A stretch of 64,000 nt of DNA from Pterobdella sp. o SKG-2022 (GCA_964035795.1 OZ038321.1:372001-436000), one strand, 5' to 3'; shown: positions 12,301-25,079, counted from the first letter of the stretch. A program made the numbers and translations. The notes: generated by a model not told the origin, from the sequence alone.

Positions 12301-15300
12301 AAACTTTTGGTCCCAGGGGAGTTGTAACTTTCCACCACATACATACAGAACATGACAACATGAGAAACACAAAACAGAACAAAATTATTTTTTTATATAT
12401 GAATAAATCGTATTAGGAAAATACATCTCAACACAACCAAACGTTGGAAATTTTTTTTGCAAACACCCAATAACAATTTTCGAGACTAATCTGGCCACCA
12501 TTTTATCGTGTTTTGCAAACTCACTTTCTTACAGTTAAAATCTTGTTTATTGTAGTTTTAATCCAAGTCATTCCAACAAAACAATTCGAAAATTATTTTA
12601 TGAACTTATCAATACATGAGCATTTAAACTGGGGACCCCTCAAAAATGCTTTAAAAGACATAAAACTATGAACATAAATTAAGAAAAACAAAAAGTTATA
12701 AACGAATTGTGTGAACAATGATATGAAAACACTGAGATATGAATTAAAAACTCGAGCAAAAACATTTTTTGATCAATTTTGAACTAAAAACTATAAACAA
12801 AAAACTATGAACAAAGAAATTGAAATTATTAGCTTTAGGGTATAGAACAAAAAAATAAAAATTGAAATGAGAAATGTACACTGGAAGCAAAAAAACGAAA
12901 CACGGAAAGAAAAACTAAGAAAGAATATCTGCAACGTAGAACTAAAAGCAGAAAACTATAAACCACTTGTAAAATCAACTTGAAGAACAGAACTATAAAC
13001 ATAGAACTAGGAACATAGAACTTTAAACATAGAACATTAAGCATAGAATAATAAACTACTGATCAGGATGCATACAATTGTGAACAACAAAAAAAATGAC
13101 TAAGATGAGAACACTCATGTTTTGAGAACATGAAACGATTTTGGAATTTATTTTTGAAACTCCGAAAAAAAATAAATTGCTGAAAACGTTTTCTATACAT
13201 GGAATTTGGAAAAACTAAAAAATGTTTGAAAAATGGAAACATTTTGCAAATATACCTCAAAAACATGAAGAAATATTCTATGAAAATTGCTAGCAAAATT
13301 ATAGATCTCAAGCCAACGACTCTCAATAAGAGACTGTTTCCGCTATTTATCTTTTTTTTTGCTTTTATCTCATTTCTTGACAAAAAAATGATTTAGTTTT
13401 GCCACAAACACATTCAATTGAAATTTCACCTGGTTATTACCACGTCGTTTTGTGTTTCTAGAATTTCGAAACTTCAAACAAAAGCTTAATTTTGCAAACA
13501 CTTCGTTGCAAATAATTGCACGAAGACACATCGGTCATCTCACAGTTCACAACATTGGTCCTTCACTTTGCTCCATTTAATTTTTTTTCATTCTTATAGA
13601 TCTTTTTATTTTTTTCTCACTTCTTCATTTATTTTTTTATTTTTTTTATGCAGACTTACCGTTTCTTCCTTCATTCATCTTCATCACATATAATAACATG
13701 TTCCATGGCTGCATTGACACTTGTCTTCATTTTTTCCTTTTGTTTATTTTAGTTTTTGTCCCTATTTTTTTTTCTTTTCATAACGTGGTACATACATGAT
13801 TGAAAACTAATTCACAAAGTTCCCGAGCAGCATAAATCTCTTTTAAAGAACTTTCATTATTTCATGAATAAATTACTTTTCAACATTTTTTTTGCAATGT
13901 TTGAATTTGTTTTTGAAAAGTTATACATATTGTTGCACTATCAATTATTTTGAAAATATTTCAAACATTTCTTACATATACTCTTGATTCAATATTCTCA
14001 TAATTCGAGACTTATTTTGGTGATGTAGTGAAAATTATTTGATAGAATTTGGGAAGAATCTTTTTAGGTTTTGAATGGAATTATCTTCTCTTCAGATCAA
14101 AATGGATTTTTTCGATTTCACTCTTGATTTAGTTTGAATTAGTTTCACTTGTAGGAAAAAAAAGACCCTTCCAAAATTTTCGAATAAAATTTTTCTACAT
14201 TAAACTTTTTGAATAATTAAATGAGAGTACAGAAATTTTAACAAAACTTTGAGAAAATTTTTCAAAAAAATGGAAATTTATTTTTTCAAGTATTGAATTT
14301 AGAAATTCCATCGAATTTGAAATTGTTGAAGGGAAATGTTCATATTTAAAAATGAAAAACCGAATTTGTTCAAGAAACAAAAAAACAAAATTATTCAAAA
14401 AAACTCGGAATTTTAATTTTGAAAAATCAATTCGTATATTCCAAATAGGCTTTTTGGCGCTGCATAACTCTTCCTGATGAGCAAAAAAAAACAAAAAAAG
14501 AGGAATAACAATTTGCTGCGGCAAAAAATTAATATGCGTTTTTATATTGTTACCACATTTATCAGGCTTACTCAAATTTAGTGAAAATACTGAACGAAAA
14601 CTAGAAAATGAGAAAAACTCAAAGCTTCGTTCATTGAACTTGCTGAGTTTTGCACAAAATGCTGGAAGTTTTCAATGAAAATGGTTTGAATGAACTTTGA
14701 AAACTTCTTTGTTCAGGAAGGGTTGAGGGAAGGTTAACAAAATAAGTGAAGCATTTGGAAAAGAAGCTGTGTCACGAGGCATTGAACAAGTTATGAAGGT
14801 GGAAAACTAAGGTGAGCTGTGAAGGTGGAAAACTAAAGTTAGCTGTGAAGGTGGAAAACCTCAAATTATAACATAATCCCAGCTTTTGTTTCTCAATAAT
14901 TAATATTTAAACATTGAAATATGTCCAAAAAAAGGGAATTTTATATTGAAACCTGAAAAATTAGATGTCCAACAAGAAAAGATGAATTTTAAGCAAAACT
15001 TCAAATAACAGACTTTTTTTCAAGTTCAGTCAACCATGAAAACACTATTTGGAAAAGTTTGGATCCAAAGTCATATTGGAGCTGTAAAATATCTTTTTTG
15101 CAACGTTTCATGATTTTTTTGCTTTTTAGAATTATTTGTGTTTTTATTTTTTTTGAAAAACAAAAAATAAATTTTGAGAAAAGATCTTCAGAAAGTGGTG
15201 AAGCGATAAACACGTATTTTTCAAAATTACTGCCAAAAAAGATCGTAATTATTATATTTCACCAGCAATAAATTCAAAATGGTCGCCTTTTGAGCAAATA

Positions 15301-16203
15301 AAAAGTAAAAAAAATGAATAATACGAGCAATTCAACATCATCAAAAAAATAAAAAACACAAAAATAATGATAAAAACGAAAAAAACAAAAAAGTATATTG
15401 AAAGTGTGTATTTTGACAATCCAAAAAATTGAATAAAAATGGATGATTTAATATAAAAAAATAATGAATTAAAAATTTAATCAATAAATTATTTAAAAAA
15501 AAACAAATAAAAAAAGTAAAAACATCAACAAGTAAAAAAACAAAGAAATTGGAAATAATGAAAAAATAAATTTTAAAAAGTAAAAAATAAATTAAAAAAA
15601 GTAAAAAATAAATTAAAAAAAGTAAAAAATAAATTAAAAAAAGTAAAAAATAAATTAAAAAAAGTAAAAAATAAATTAAAAAAAGTAAAAAATAAATTAA
15701 AAACACAAAAAAACGATAAAAAAGTAAAAAAATGGTGAAGAAGCCCTCTCAAAAGCGTATTGTGATAAAAGTAGATTGTCGATTGCTAATTATATCCCCC
15801 AATATAACCCGCTGATAAGTGGGTCTCACTAATATTACTAACAACAATAAAAATAATAACATCAATAGTAATAATAATAAAAACAAAAATAATTTTTTTA
15901 GTAATTATAGTAGAAAATATAGAAATATTACTTGGTTCAGCTCAAACCATTGTTCTCCCATTAAATTCTTCGATTCCGCCCAATGTTCTGCCGTGTAGGA
16001 TAGCAAGGTACTCTCAGTAGGCTGTCAGTGTTCGTCCTAGATGGTTTTGTGTTCAGAACTTGTTCTAGGAGAAATATAATAACAATCACAAGAATAATAA
16101 TGACAATAATACTCAAAGTTATTCTTTGATTTTTCTTTTTATACATGTTATCATCACTATTTTTATTATTTAAAAAAAATTTTTTCATTATTATTTTATT
16201 TCA

Positions 16204-16301
<98 letters not shown>

Positions 16302-19300
16302 TTATTCTTATTACTATTCAGATGGTTGTTCAACAGTGTAGCATGCGACATATACAACGCTAACGATGTTCTATTCTCCAACGCCTCCCTGGTCAATCTG
16401 TGCTGTATCAGTATGGATAGGTGGGTGAAGTGTAGTGTAGTGTGGTGTGGTGGGATGTGGTGTGATGTGGTTTGGTGTGATGTGGTGTGGTGTGATGTGG
16501 TTTGGTGTGATGTGATGTGATGGGGTGTGGTGTGATGTGGTGTGATGTGGTGTGGTGTGGTGGTGGAATGGTGAGTGTGATGTGGTGTAGTGTGGTGGTG
16601 GAATGGTGAGTGGGATGTGATGTGGTGTGGTGGTGGAATGGTGAGTGTGATGTGGTGTGGTGTGGTGGTGGAATGGTGAGTGTGATGTGGTGTGGTGTGG
16701 TGGTGGAATGGTGAGTGGGATGTGGTGTGGTGTGGTGGTGGAATGGTGAGTGGGATGTGGTGTGGTGGTGGAATGGTGAATGGGATGTGGTGTGGTGGTG
16801 GAATGGTGAGTGTGATGTGGTGTGGTGTGGTGGTGGAATGGTGAGTGTGATGTGGTGTGGTGTGGTGGTGGAATGGTGAGTGGGATGTGGTGTGGTGGTG
16901 GAATGGTGAGTGTGATGTGGTGTGGTGGTGGAATGGTGAGTGTGATGTGGTGTGGTGGTGGAATGGTGAGTGTGATGTGGTGTGGTGGCGGAATGGTGAG
17001 TGTGATGTGGTGTGGTGGTGGAATGGGGAGTGTGATGTGGTGTGGTGTGGTGGTGGAATGGTGAGTGTGATGTGGTGTGGTGGTGGAATGGTGAGTGTGA
17101 TGTGGTGTGGTGTGGTGGTGGAATGGTGAGTGTGATGTGGTGTGGTGGTGGAATGGTGAGTGTGATGTGGTGTGGTGTGGTGGTGGAATGGTGAGTGTGA
17201 TGTGGTGTGGTGGCGGAATGGTGAGTGTGATGTGGTGTGGTGGTGGAATGGTGAGTGTGATGTGGTGTGGTGGTGGAATGGTGAGTGGGATGTGGTGTGG
17301 TGTGGTGGTGGAATGGTGAGTGTGATGTGGTGTGGTGTGGTGGTGGAATGGTGAGTGTGATGTGGTGTGGTGTGGTGGTGGAATGGTGAGTGTGATGTGG
17401 TGTGGTGTGGTGGTGGAATGGTGAGTGTGATGTGGTGTGGTGTGGTGGTGGAATGGTGAGTGGGATGTGGTGTGGTGTGGTGGTGGAATGGTGAGTGGGA
17501 TGTGGTGTGGTGTGGTGGTGGAATGGTGAGTGGGATGTGGTGTGGTGGTGGAATGGTGAGTGTGATGTGGTGTGGTGTGGTGATGGAATGGTGAGTGGGA
17601 TGTGGTGTGGTGTGGTGGTGGAATGGTGAGTGGGATGTGGTGTGGTGTGGTGGTGGAATGGTGAGTGGGATGTGGTGTGGTGGTGGAATGGTGAGTGTGA
17701 TGTGGTGTGGTGTGGTGGTGGAATGGTGAGTGGGATGTGGTGTGGTGGTGGAATGGTGAGTGTGATGTGGTGTGGTGTGGTGGTGGAATGGTGAGTGGGA
17801 TGTGGTGTGGTGGTGGAATGGTGAGTGTGATGTGGTGTGGTGTGGTGGTGGAATGGTGAGTGTGATGTGGTGTGGTGGCGGAATGGTGAGTGTGATGTGG
17901 TGTGGTGGTGGAATGGTGAGTGTGATGTGGTGTGGTGGTGGAATGGTGAGTGGGATGTGGTGTGGTGTGGTGGTGGAATGGTGAGTGTGATGTGGTGTGG
18001 TGTGGTGGTGGAATGGTGAGTGTGATGTGGTGTGGTGTGGTGGTGGAATGGTGAGTGTGATGTGGTGTGGTGTGGTGGTGGAATGGTGAGTGTGATGTGG
18101 TGTGGTGTGGTGGTGGAATGGTGAGTGGGATGTGGTGTGGTGTGGTGGTGGAATGGTGAGTGGGATGTGGTGTGGTGTGGTGGTGGAATGGTGAGTGGGA
18201 TGTGGTGTGGTGGTGGAATGGTGAGTGTGATGTGGTGTGGTGTGGTGATGGAATGGTGAGTGGGATGTGGTGTGGTGTGGTGGTGGAATGGTGAGTGGGA
18301 TGTGGTGTGGTGTGGTGGTGGAATGGTGAGTGGGATGTGGTGTGGTGGTGGAATGGTGAGTGTGATGTGGTGTGGTGTGGTGGTGGAATGGTGAGTGGGA
18401 TGTGGTGTGGTGTGGTGGTGGAATGGTGAGTGTGATGTGGTGTGGTGGTGGAATGGTGAGTGTGATGTGGTGTGGTGGTGGAATGGTGAGTGTGATGTGG
18501 TGTGGTGGTGGAATGGTGAGTGTGATGTGGTGTGGTGGCGGAATGGTGAGTGTGATGTGGTGTGGTGGTGGAATGGGGAGTGTGATGTGGTTTGGTGTGG
18601 TGGTGGAATGGTGAGTGTGATGTGGTGTGGTGGTGGAATGGTGAGTGTGATGTGGTGTGGTGGTGGAATGGTGAGTGTGATGTGGTGTGGTGGTGGAATG
18701 GTGAGTGTGATGTGGTGTGGTGTGGTGGTGGAATGGTGAGTGTGATGTGGTGTGGTGGTGGAATGGTGAGTGTGATGTGGTGTGGTGGTGGAATGGTGAG
18801 TGTGATGTGGTGTGGTGTGGTGGTGGAATGGTGAGTGTGATGTGGTGTGGTGGTGGAATGGTGAGTGTGATGTGGTGTGGTGGTGGAATGGTGAGTGTGA
18901 TGTGGTGTGGTGGCGGAATGGTGAGTGTGATGTGGTGTGGTGTGGTGATGGAATGGTGAGTGGGATGTGGTGTGGTGTGGTGGTGGAATGGTGAGTGGGA
19001 TGTGGTGTGGTGTGGTGGTGGAATGGTGAGTGGGATGTGGTGTGGTGGTGGAATGGTGAGTGTGATGTGGTGTGGTGTGGTGGTGGAATGGTGAGTGGGA
19101 TGTGGTGTGGTGGTGGAATGGTGAGTGTGATGTGGTGTGGTGTGGTGGTGGAATGGTGAGTGGGATGTGGTGTGGTGGTGGAATGGTGAGTGTGATGTGG
19201 TGTGGTGTGGTGGTGGAATGGTGAGTGTGATGTGGTGTGGTGGCGGAATGGTGAGTGTTATGTGGTGTGGTGGTGGAATGGTGAGTGTGATGTGGTGTGG

Positions 19301-22300
19301 TGGTGGAATGGTGAGTGGGATGTGGTGTGGTGTGGTGGTGGAATGGTGAGTGTGATGTGGTGTGGTGTGGTGGTGGAATGGTGAGTGTGATGTGGTGTGG
19401 TGTGGTGGTGGAATGGTGAGTGTGATGTGGTGTGGTGTGGTGGTGGAATGGTGAGTGTGATGTGGTGTGGTGTGGTGGTGGAATGGTGAGTGGGATGTGG
19501 TGTGGTGTGGTGGTGGAATGGTGAGTGGGATGTGGTGTGGTGTGGTGGTGGAATGGTGAGTGGGATGTGGTGTGGTGGTGGAATGGTGAGTGTGATGTGG
19601 TGTGGTGTGGTGATGGAATGGTGAGTGGGATGTGGTGTGGTGTGGTGGTGGAATGGTGAGTGGGATGTGGTGTGGTGTGGTGGTGGAATGGTGAGTGTGA
19701 TGTGGTGTGGTGTGGTGGTGGAATGGTGAGTGTGATGTGGTGTGGTGTGGTGGTGGAATGGTGAGTGGGATGTGGTGTGGTGTGGTGGTGGAATGGTGAG
19801 TGTGATGTGGTGTGGTGGTGGAATGGTGAGTGTGATGTGGTGTGGTGGTGGAATGGTGAGTGTGATGTGGTGTGGTGGTGGAATGGTGAGTGTGATGTGG
19901 TGTGGTGGCGGAATGGTGAGTGTGATGTGGTGTGGTGGTGGAATGGGGAGTGTGATGTGGTGTGGTGTGGTGGTGGAATGGTGAGTGTGATGTGGTGTGG
20001 TGGTGGAATGGTGAGTGTGATGTGGTGTGGTGGTGGAATGGTGAGTGTGATGTGGTGTGGTGGTGGAATGGTGAGTGTGATGTGGTGTGGTGTGGTGGTG
20101 GAATGGTGAGTGTGATGTGGTGTGGTGGTGGAATGGTGAGTGTGATGTGGTGTGGTGTGGTGGTGGAATGGTGAGTGTGATGTGGTGTGGTGGTGGAATG
20201 GTGAGTGTGATGTGGTGTGGTGGTGGAATGGTGAGTGTGATGTGGTGTGGTGTGGTGGTGGAATGGTGAGTGTGATGTGGTGTGGTGGCGGAATGGTGAG
20301 TGTGATGTGGTGTGGTGGTGGAATGGTGAGTGTGATGTGGTGTGGTGGTGGAATGGTGAGTGGGATGTGGTGTGGTGTGGTGGTGGAATGGTGAGTGTGA
20401 TGTGGTGTGGTGTGGTGGTGGAATGGTGAGTGTGATGTGGTGTGGTGGTGGAATGGTGAGTGTGATGTGGTGTGGTGGCGGAATGGTGAGTGTGATGTGG
20501 TGTGGTGTGGTGATGGAATGGTGAGTGGGATGTGGTGTGGTGTGGTGGTGGAATGGTGAGTGGGATGTGGTGTGGTGTGGTGGTGGAATGGTGAGTGGGA
20601 TGTGGTGTGGTGGTGGAATGGTGAGTGTGATGTGGTGTGGTGTGGTGGTGGAATGGTGAGTGGGATGTGGTGTGGTGGTGGAATGGTGAGTGTGATGTGG
20701 TGTGGTGTGGTGGTGGAATGGTGAGTGGGATGTGGTGTGGTGGTGGAATGGTGAGTGTGATGTGGTGTGGTGTGGTGGTGGAATGGTGAGTGTGATGTGG
20801 TGTGGTGGCGGAATGGTGAGTGTTATGTGGTGTGGTGGTGGAATGGTGAGTGTGATGTGGTGTGGTGGTGGAATGGTGAGTGGGATGTGGTGTGGTGTGG
20901 TGGTGGAATGGTGAGTGTGATGTGGTGTGGTGTGGTGGTGGAATGGTGAGTGTGATGTGGTGTGGTGTGGTGGTGGAATGGTGAGTGTGATGTGGTGTGG
21001 TGTGGTGGTGGAATGGTGAGTGTGATGTGGTGTGGTGGTGGAATGGTGAGTGGGATGTGGTGTGGTGTGGTGGTGGAATGGTGAGTGTGATGTGGTGTGG
21101 TGTGGTGGTGGAATGGTGAGTGTGATGTGGTGTGGTGTGGTGGTGGAATGGTGAGTGTGATGTGGTGTGGTGTGGTGGTGGAATGGTGAGTGTGATGTGG
21201 TGTGGTGTGGTGGTGGAATGGTGAGTGGGATGTGGTGTGGTGTGGTGGTGGAATGGTGAGTGGGATGTGGTGTGGTGTGGTGGTGGAATGGTGAGTGGGA
21301 TGTGGTGTGGTGGTGGAATGGTGAGTGTGATGTGGTGTGGTGTGGTGATGGAATGGTGAGTGGGATGTGGTGTGGTGTGGTGGTGGAATGGTGAGTGGGA
21401 TGTGGTGTGGTGTGGTGGTGGAATGGTGAGTGTGATGTGGTGTGGTGTGGTGGTGGAATGGTGAGTGTGATGTGGTGTGGTGTGGTGGTGGAATGGTGAG
21501 TGGGATGTGGTGTGGTGTGGTGGTGGAATGGTGAGTGTGATGTGGTGTGGTGGTGGAATGGTGAGTGTGATGTGGTGTGGTGGTGGAATGGTGAGTGTGA
21601 TGTGGTGTGGTGGTGGAATGGTGAGTGTGATGTGGTGTGGTGGCGGAATGGTGAGTGTGATGTGGTGTGGTGGTGGAATGGGGAGTGTGATGTGGTGTGG
21701 TGTGGTGGTGGAATGGTGAGTGTGATGTGGTGTGGTGGTGGAATGGTGAGTGTGATGTGGTGTGGTGGTGGAATGGTGAGTGTGATGTGGTGTGGTGGTG
21801 GAATGGTGAGTGTGATGTGGTGTGGTGTGGTGGTGGAATGGTGAGTGTGATGTGGTGTGGTGGTGGAATGGTGAGTGTGATGTGGTGTGGTGTGGTGGTG
21901 GAATGGTGAGTGTGATGTGGTGTGGTGGTGGAATGGTGAGTGTGATGTGGTGTGGTGGTGGAATGGTGAGTGTGATGTGGTGTGGTGTGGTGGTGGAATG
22001 GTGAGTGTGATGTGGTGTGGTGGCGGAATGGTGAGTGTGATGTGGTGTGGTGGTGGAATGGTGAGTGTGATGTGGTGTGGTGGTGGAATGGTGAGTGGGA
22101 TGTGGTGTGGTGTGGTGGTGGAATGGTGAGTGTGATGTGGTGTGGTGTGGTGGTGGAATGGTGAGTGTGATGTGGTGTGGTGGTGGAATGGTGAGTGTGA
22201 TGTGGTGTGGTGGTGGAATGGTGAGTGTGATGTGGTGTGGTGGTGGAATGGTGAGTGGGATGTGGTGTGGTGTGGTGGTGGAATGGTGAGTGTGATGTGG

Positions 22301-24287
22301 TGTGGTGTGGTGGTGGAATGGTGAGTGTGATGTGGTGTGGTGGTGGAATGGTGAGTGGGATGGGAGAATAAAAGATATTGAAAAGTCAGGTTTGAGAAGT
22401 TAGGGTTTTATAATATAAAAATAGATTCAGCATGATCTAGCTCGTTTGAGGTGATGAGAGTTGAAGGTTGTGGTTTTTTTTTGAAAAAAATTTTTGCTCA
22501 GTGGTTGAAGGAATGGTCTCTGGAAGGAGAGCAGTAACAAAACTGCCTTCAATAAATGAAGCATGACGAATATTTTTGTGGGAATTGAAATTTATTTTCA
22601 GCACAAGAATTCTTTAAGATGGTTTGTTATAATGTAATTCGTGTTTCCTTATCGCGTTGATTTCCATAATAAACAAGATGGCGTGGTTTTTCTTTCAACC
22701 GTAAAAGTTTGTTGAATTTTTGATTTAAATGAAAAAAATTGAGATTAAAAAATAAAAAAAAAGGGAATTATTGAAAAAATTATTTAAGTTAGAAGATAAA
22801 ATATTTTAATTTTGTTCAGTACTTTTAATACAAAACTTTATAATCTAAAACAAATCAAATGGGAATAACCCAAAGCGGAAAACCCATATACTGAACTCTC
22901 AAGTTGGAATTGTTGAACCAAATAAACTAATTAAATATGAAGATAAAAGTAAAAGTATATTATTCAGCAAAAAATGTAATTTCTTTAAATTCTGCTTTAC
23001 AGCCAGTCATACTTAATCTAATTGCTTTTTGAGGTTGTTTATAAGGTACATTTGATGCCCATAATTTCCTTTCGATCTCAAAATAACCAACTTTTGTGAC
23101 ACAAAACTAATCCTAAATTGACAAAATCTACTCTGCCACAAAAACTAACACAAGGGTTTAATGTAAGCAGAATGTTTCTTTGTCGAAAATTTGTGTTGCT
23201 GTTAAAATCGTTTGAGTCTGTATTGCTTTCATCAGGATTGTTAAAAGTGAAACTAATCAATAAACAATTTCCCTCTTCCAGATACATTGCCATCACTGAC
23301 CCATTCAACTACAGCAAGAAGATGAGTAAGAAGAAAATCATTATCATGTTGTGTGTCACATGGTTCTCTTCCCTGGCCCTCTCCCACTTGCCCATCCACA
23401 CCCGCTTCTACACTTCCAACAACGCAGAAGCCCTCGTCGACAACATGTGTACTTTCCCTGTCAACAGAGTCTATGCCGTCATTTCCTCCTTCATTTCTTT
23501 CTGGATCCCCACTTTTGTCATGCTTTTCACATATCAGAAAATCTACAGAGAAGCCAGAAGACAAACTAAAAACATCGAAAAAGCAACTTTCAAAACTTCG
23601 TCTTCTCCTTATGTTCCTCTCTCAAAACTGGATCTGTCAAAGTCAATCAATAGTCTAAATCAAAAATCTGATATTCTTTTTCAGTGTGACTCCCTCTTGC
23701 AAGTCAATGAGAAGACAAAAAAATACGAGACTGAAGTGAAGCAGAAAACCAAGCCATCCACATCATCTGTCAATTTTAACAGCAAGAACTATCTCAGTCC
23801 CAATTGTTTTTCGAAAAGCTCTGACAACTCTTCACTACAGAGATCTCCTAACAGCCACAAGAAAAGTTTCTCGAACCTTCTCCTAACATTCCAAAAATCC
23901 ACGGGCGAATCGAAAACTTCCTTCTACCAGCAGGAAAGCAACAAAAAGATGAAAAGTGAGCATAAGGCGGCTAAAACCCTAGGAGTAATAATGGGAGTCT
24001 TCTTAGGATGCTGGTTGCCCTTCTTCATCTGGTACCTCACAGACTCTATATGTCAAGAGTTATATCAAACCCCCCGTGTCGTTATCACAGCCCTTTTTTG
24101 GGTGGGGTACTGTAACTCCGCCCTCAATCCTATCATCTACGCATGCCTAAATAAGAACTTTCGGAGGGCTTTCAAACAACAGTTGTGCCCCAAGGGTCAT
24201 AATAAAGACCATTTGAATCGGCTGCAGAGTGAGAAAGATTCCTTACAGTCTGAAGTTAGAGGACGCAACAAGATCGAGCAAGTGTAA
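8893..24287 (+). CDS. Biogenic-amine GPCR, beta-adrenergic / octopamine-beta / D1-like (three exons)
   Basis: Exons 8893-9353, 16322-16420 and 23282-24287 join in phase to 521 aa. The product should be a Gs-type seven-helix receptor for a monoamine at the plasma membrane. Visible landmarks: TM1 with N107 (GNMLV), TM2 with D135 (LAFADLV), C162 at the top of TM3, ligand-anchor D169, DRY at 186-188, three TM5 serines S255/S256/S259 spaced as in catecholamine receptors, CWLPFF in TM6 and NPIIY in TM7. The TM6 start EHKAAKTLGVIMGVF resembles octopamine-beta receptors; GYCNSALNP in TM7 is more D1-like, so the ligand is unsettled. The N-terminus (about 90 aa) carries many Asn-X-Ser/Thr sites. Introns are 6.97 and 6.86 kb. 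Possible poly(A) signal AATAAA at 24331. Confidence 0.88.
9787..10018. repeat. 20-bp minisatellite in GPCR intron 1
   Basis: About 12 tandem copies of a 20-bp unit containing AACCTACCATAGRACTGAAT. Units differ mainly at one G/A position (GGACTG or GAACTG). Confidence 0.92.
10785..10792. promoter_or_regulatory. Perfect CRE in GPCR intron 1
   Basis: TGACGTCA within CCATGACGTCATTG, just after a related GTGACGCC. It is one of two perfect CREs in this intron, 330 bp apart (the other is at 11113). Confidence 0.35.
10854..10908. repeat. Perfect 15-bp inverted repeat (hairpin)
   Basis: The left arm 10854-10868 (GATGCAGTGTTAATG) is the exact reverse complement of 10894-10908. The 25-nt loop has A-rich and T-rich ends that can extend the stem. 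It could be a MITE remnant, a hairpin RNA precursor or a cruciform; no open reading frame explains it. Confidence 0.75.
11113..11120. promoter_or_regulatory. Second perfect CRE in GPCR intron 1
   Basis: TGACGTCA within GATGATGACGTCACAAA. See the site at 10785. Confidence 0.35.
15560..15702. repeat. 21-bp AT-rich tandem repeat
   Basis: About six copies of a 21-bp unit of the form AAATTAAAAAAAGTAAAAAAT. Because 21 is a multiple of three, the minus strand shows a repetitive FLIYFLL open frame, which is not a gene. Confidence 0.9.
16201..16315. repeat. (TTA/ATT)n microsatellite at the GPCR exon 2 acceptor
   Basis: More than 30 nearly perfect TTA triplets, interrupted only near the 3' end by two TTC triplets, running up to the CAG acceptor at 16319-16321. 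It takes the place of a normal polypyrimidine tract. Confidence 0.95.
16322..16420 (+). CDS. GPCR exon 2: ECL1, TM3 and DR of DRY
   Basis: A 99-nt exon encoding the conserved TM3 cysteine, the amine-binding Asp (NANDVLF) and CCISMDR, with TAC of the DRY tyrosine supplied by exon 3. Phases are 2 in and 2 out. The acceptor is ATTCAG|A and the donor ATAG|GTGGGTG. The acceptor follows a (TTA)n array and the donor is followed at once by the GTG-rich minisatellite. Confidence 0.88.
16421..22364 (+). repeat. 5.9-kb GTG-rich minisatellite at the GPCR exon 2 donor
   Basis: The first 140 bp of intron 2 are short GTGGTGTGATGTG permutations. A tandem array then runs to 22364 with units of 30 bp (TGTGATGTGGTGTGG + TGGTGGAATGGTGAG) or 35 bp when one extra TGTGG is present. 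By length there are roughly 170-190 units. Rare variants (GGCGGAATGG, GAATGGGGAG, GTGATGGAATGG) recur in the same order at separate places, so larger blocks were duplicated. Every unit holds ATGGTGAGT, a good match to a 5' splice site. The 60-114 aa open frames here are repeat shadows. Confidence 0.97.
22365..23281 (+). other. Rest of GPCR intron 2
   Basis: About 900 bp of AT-rich intron after the minisatellite, ending CCCTCTTCCAG at the exon 3 acceptor. The open frame that starts at 23118 continues into exon 3 only by chance; the receptor sequence begins at 23282. Confidence 0.75.
23282..24287 (+). CDS. GPCR exon 3: TM4-TM7 and tail
   Basis: Encodes YIAITDPFNYSKK of the second intracellular loop, TM4, the ECL2 cysteine (DNMCTF), TM5 with SSFIS, a Ser/Lys-rich third intracellular loop of about 120 aa, TM6 (CWLPFF), TM7 (NPIIY) and a short tail with a Cys after KQQL. 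The stop is TAA at 24285-24287. TM5 to TM7 are the best matches to octopamine-beta and D1-like receptors. Confidence 0.9.
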
Positions 24288-25079
24288 CAATATCATGATA
24301 AATAATGAAAATAGAAAGGTGATGAGTGATAATAAAAATAATAAATAGAAAAGGTAGGGTAAAAAAACAAACTTGAGAAATTTAATTTAAACAAGAAAGA
24401 ACGCTAATCTAAAAAATAACAAGAATATATAAAAAAATGATATAGGCGATAAAAAAAAGTATCATAATGTGAACAATAAGAACATAAAAAATAATGAAAA
24501 GGAGCAATGGAACTAATTAACTACTTGCAACACATTCAGAGCAACAGACAAATTCATCCGACTTCAATCGTTTTTATTTATACTTGAAATTGTTTTTTTT
24601 GAAAAACATTCATTTTAAGCTTGAAAAAAATTTTTTTTGCCCCGAGTTAGACGTCTGTTAGTTTTGTAAATGTTTTAGATTTTTGAGAATTCCTGAGACG
24701 CCATTTATTTTTTTAACTTCTAATAAAAAATAAATTTAAAGTTTGCTTTTCACCATCAAACTAAGAGACTCAAAAAAGTGTTATTTGAAAAAATAATTTT
24801 AATTATTATTATTATTATTTTATTATTGATATTATTTTTTTTTTTTTATATTATTATTTTATTAATAATAATAATATTATTATTATATTATTATATTATT
24901 ATTATATTATATTATTATTATTATTATTATTATTTCTATTATTTTATTATTATTATTATTTTAGTATTATCATTATTTTATTATTATTATTATATTATTG
25001 TTATTATTATTATTATTTTATTATTTTAGTATTATTATTATTTTATTATTTTAGTATTATTATTATTATTATATATTCT
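24288..25079. other. AT-rich spacer with ATT microsatellite
   Basis: The GPCR 3' UTR and flank. 24795-25075 is an imperfect (ATT)n tract with occasional TTTTAGT interruptions that leads directly into the LINE start. No gene seen. Confidence 0.75.

Larger units (their letters stand above)
9354..16321 (+). other. GPCR intron 1 (6968 bp)
   Basis: It is bounded by CG|GTGAGTGG and TTACTATTCAG|A. Besides the repeats and hairpin listed separately it is AT-rich with long T and A runs, and I see no conserved coding exon in it on either strand. Its 3' end is a (TTA)n array that stops about 20 nt before the acceptor. Confidence 0.8.

Noticed and set aside
16822..22324. Dozens of 60-114 aa ORFs with VVWWWNGECD repeats
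   Set aside because: They are translations of the 30/35-bp minisatellite inside GPCR intron 2; 35-bp units shift the frame repeatedly.
23078..23658. ORFs in other frames and on the minus strand over GPCR exon 3
   Set aside because: Shadows of the receptor coding sequence, which has all seven-helix landmarks in one frame.
24778..25029. Poly-Ile/Tyr ORF, and similar poly-Leu, poly-Asn and poly-Tyr ORFs elsewhere (16145, 45951, 49773, 51195)
   Set aside because: Translations of ATT/AAT/TTA microsatellites.
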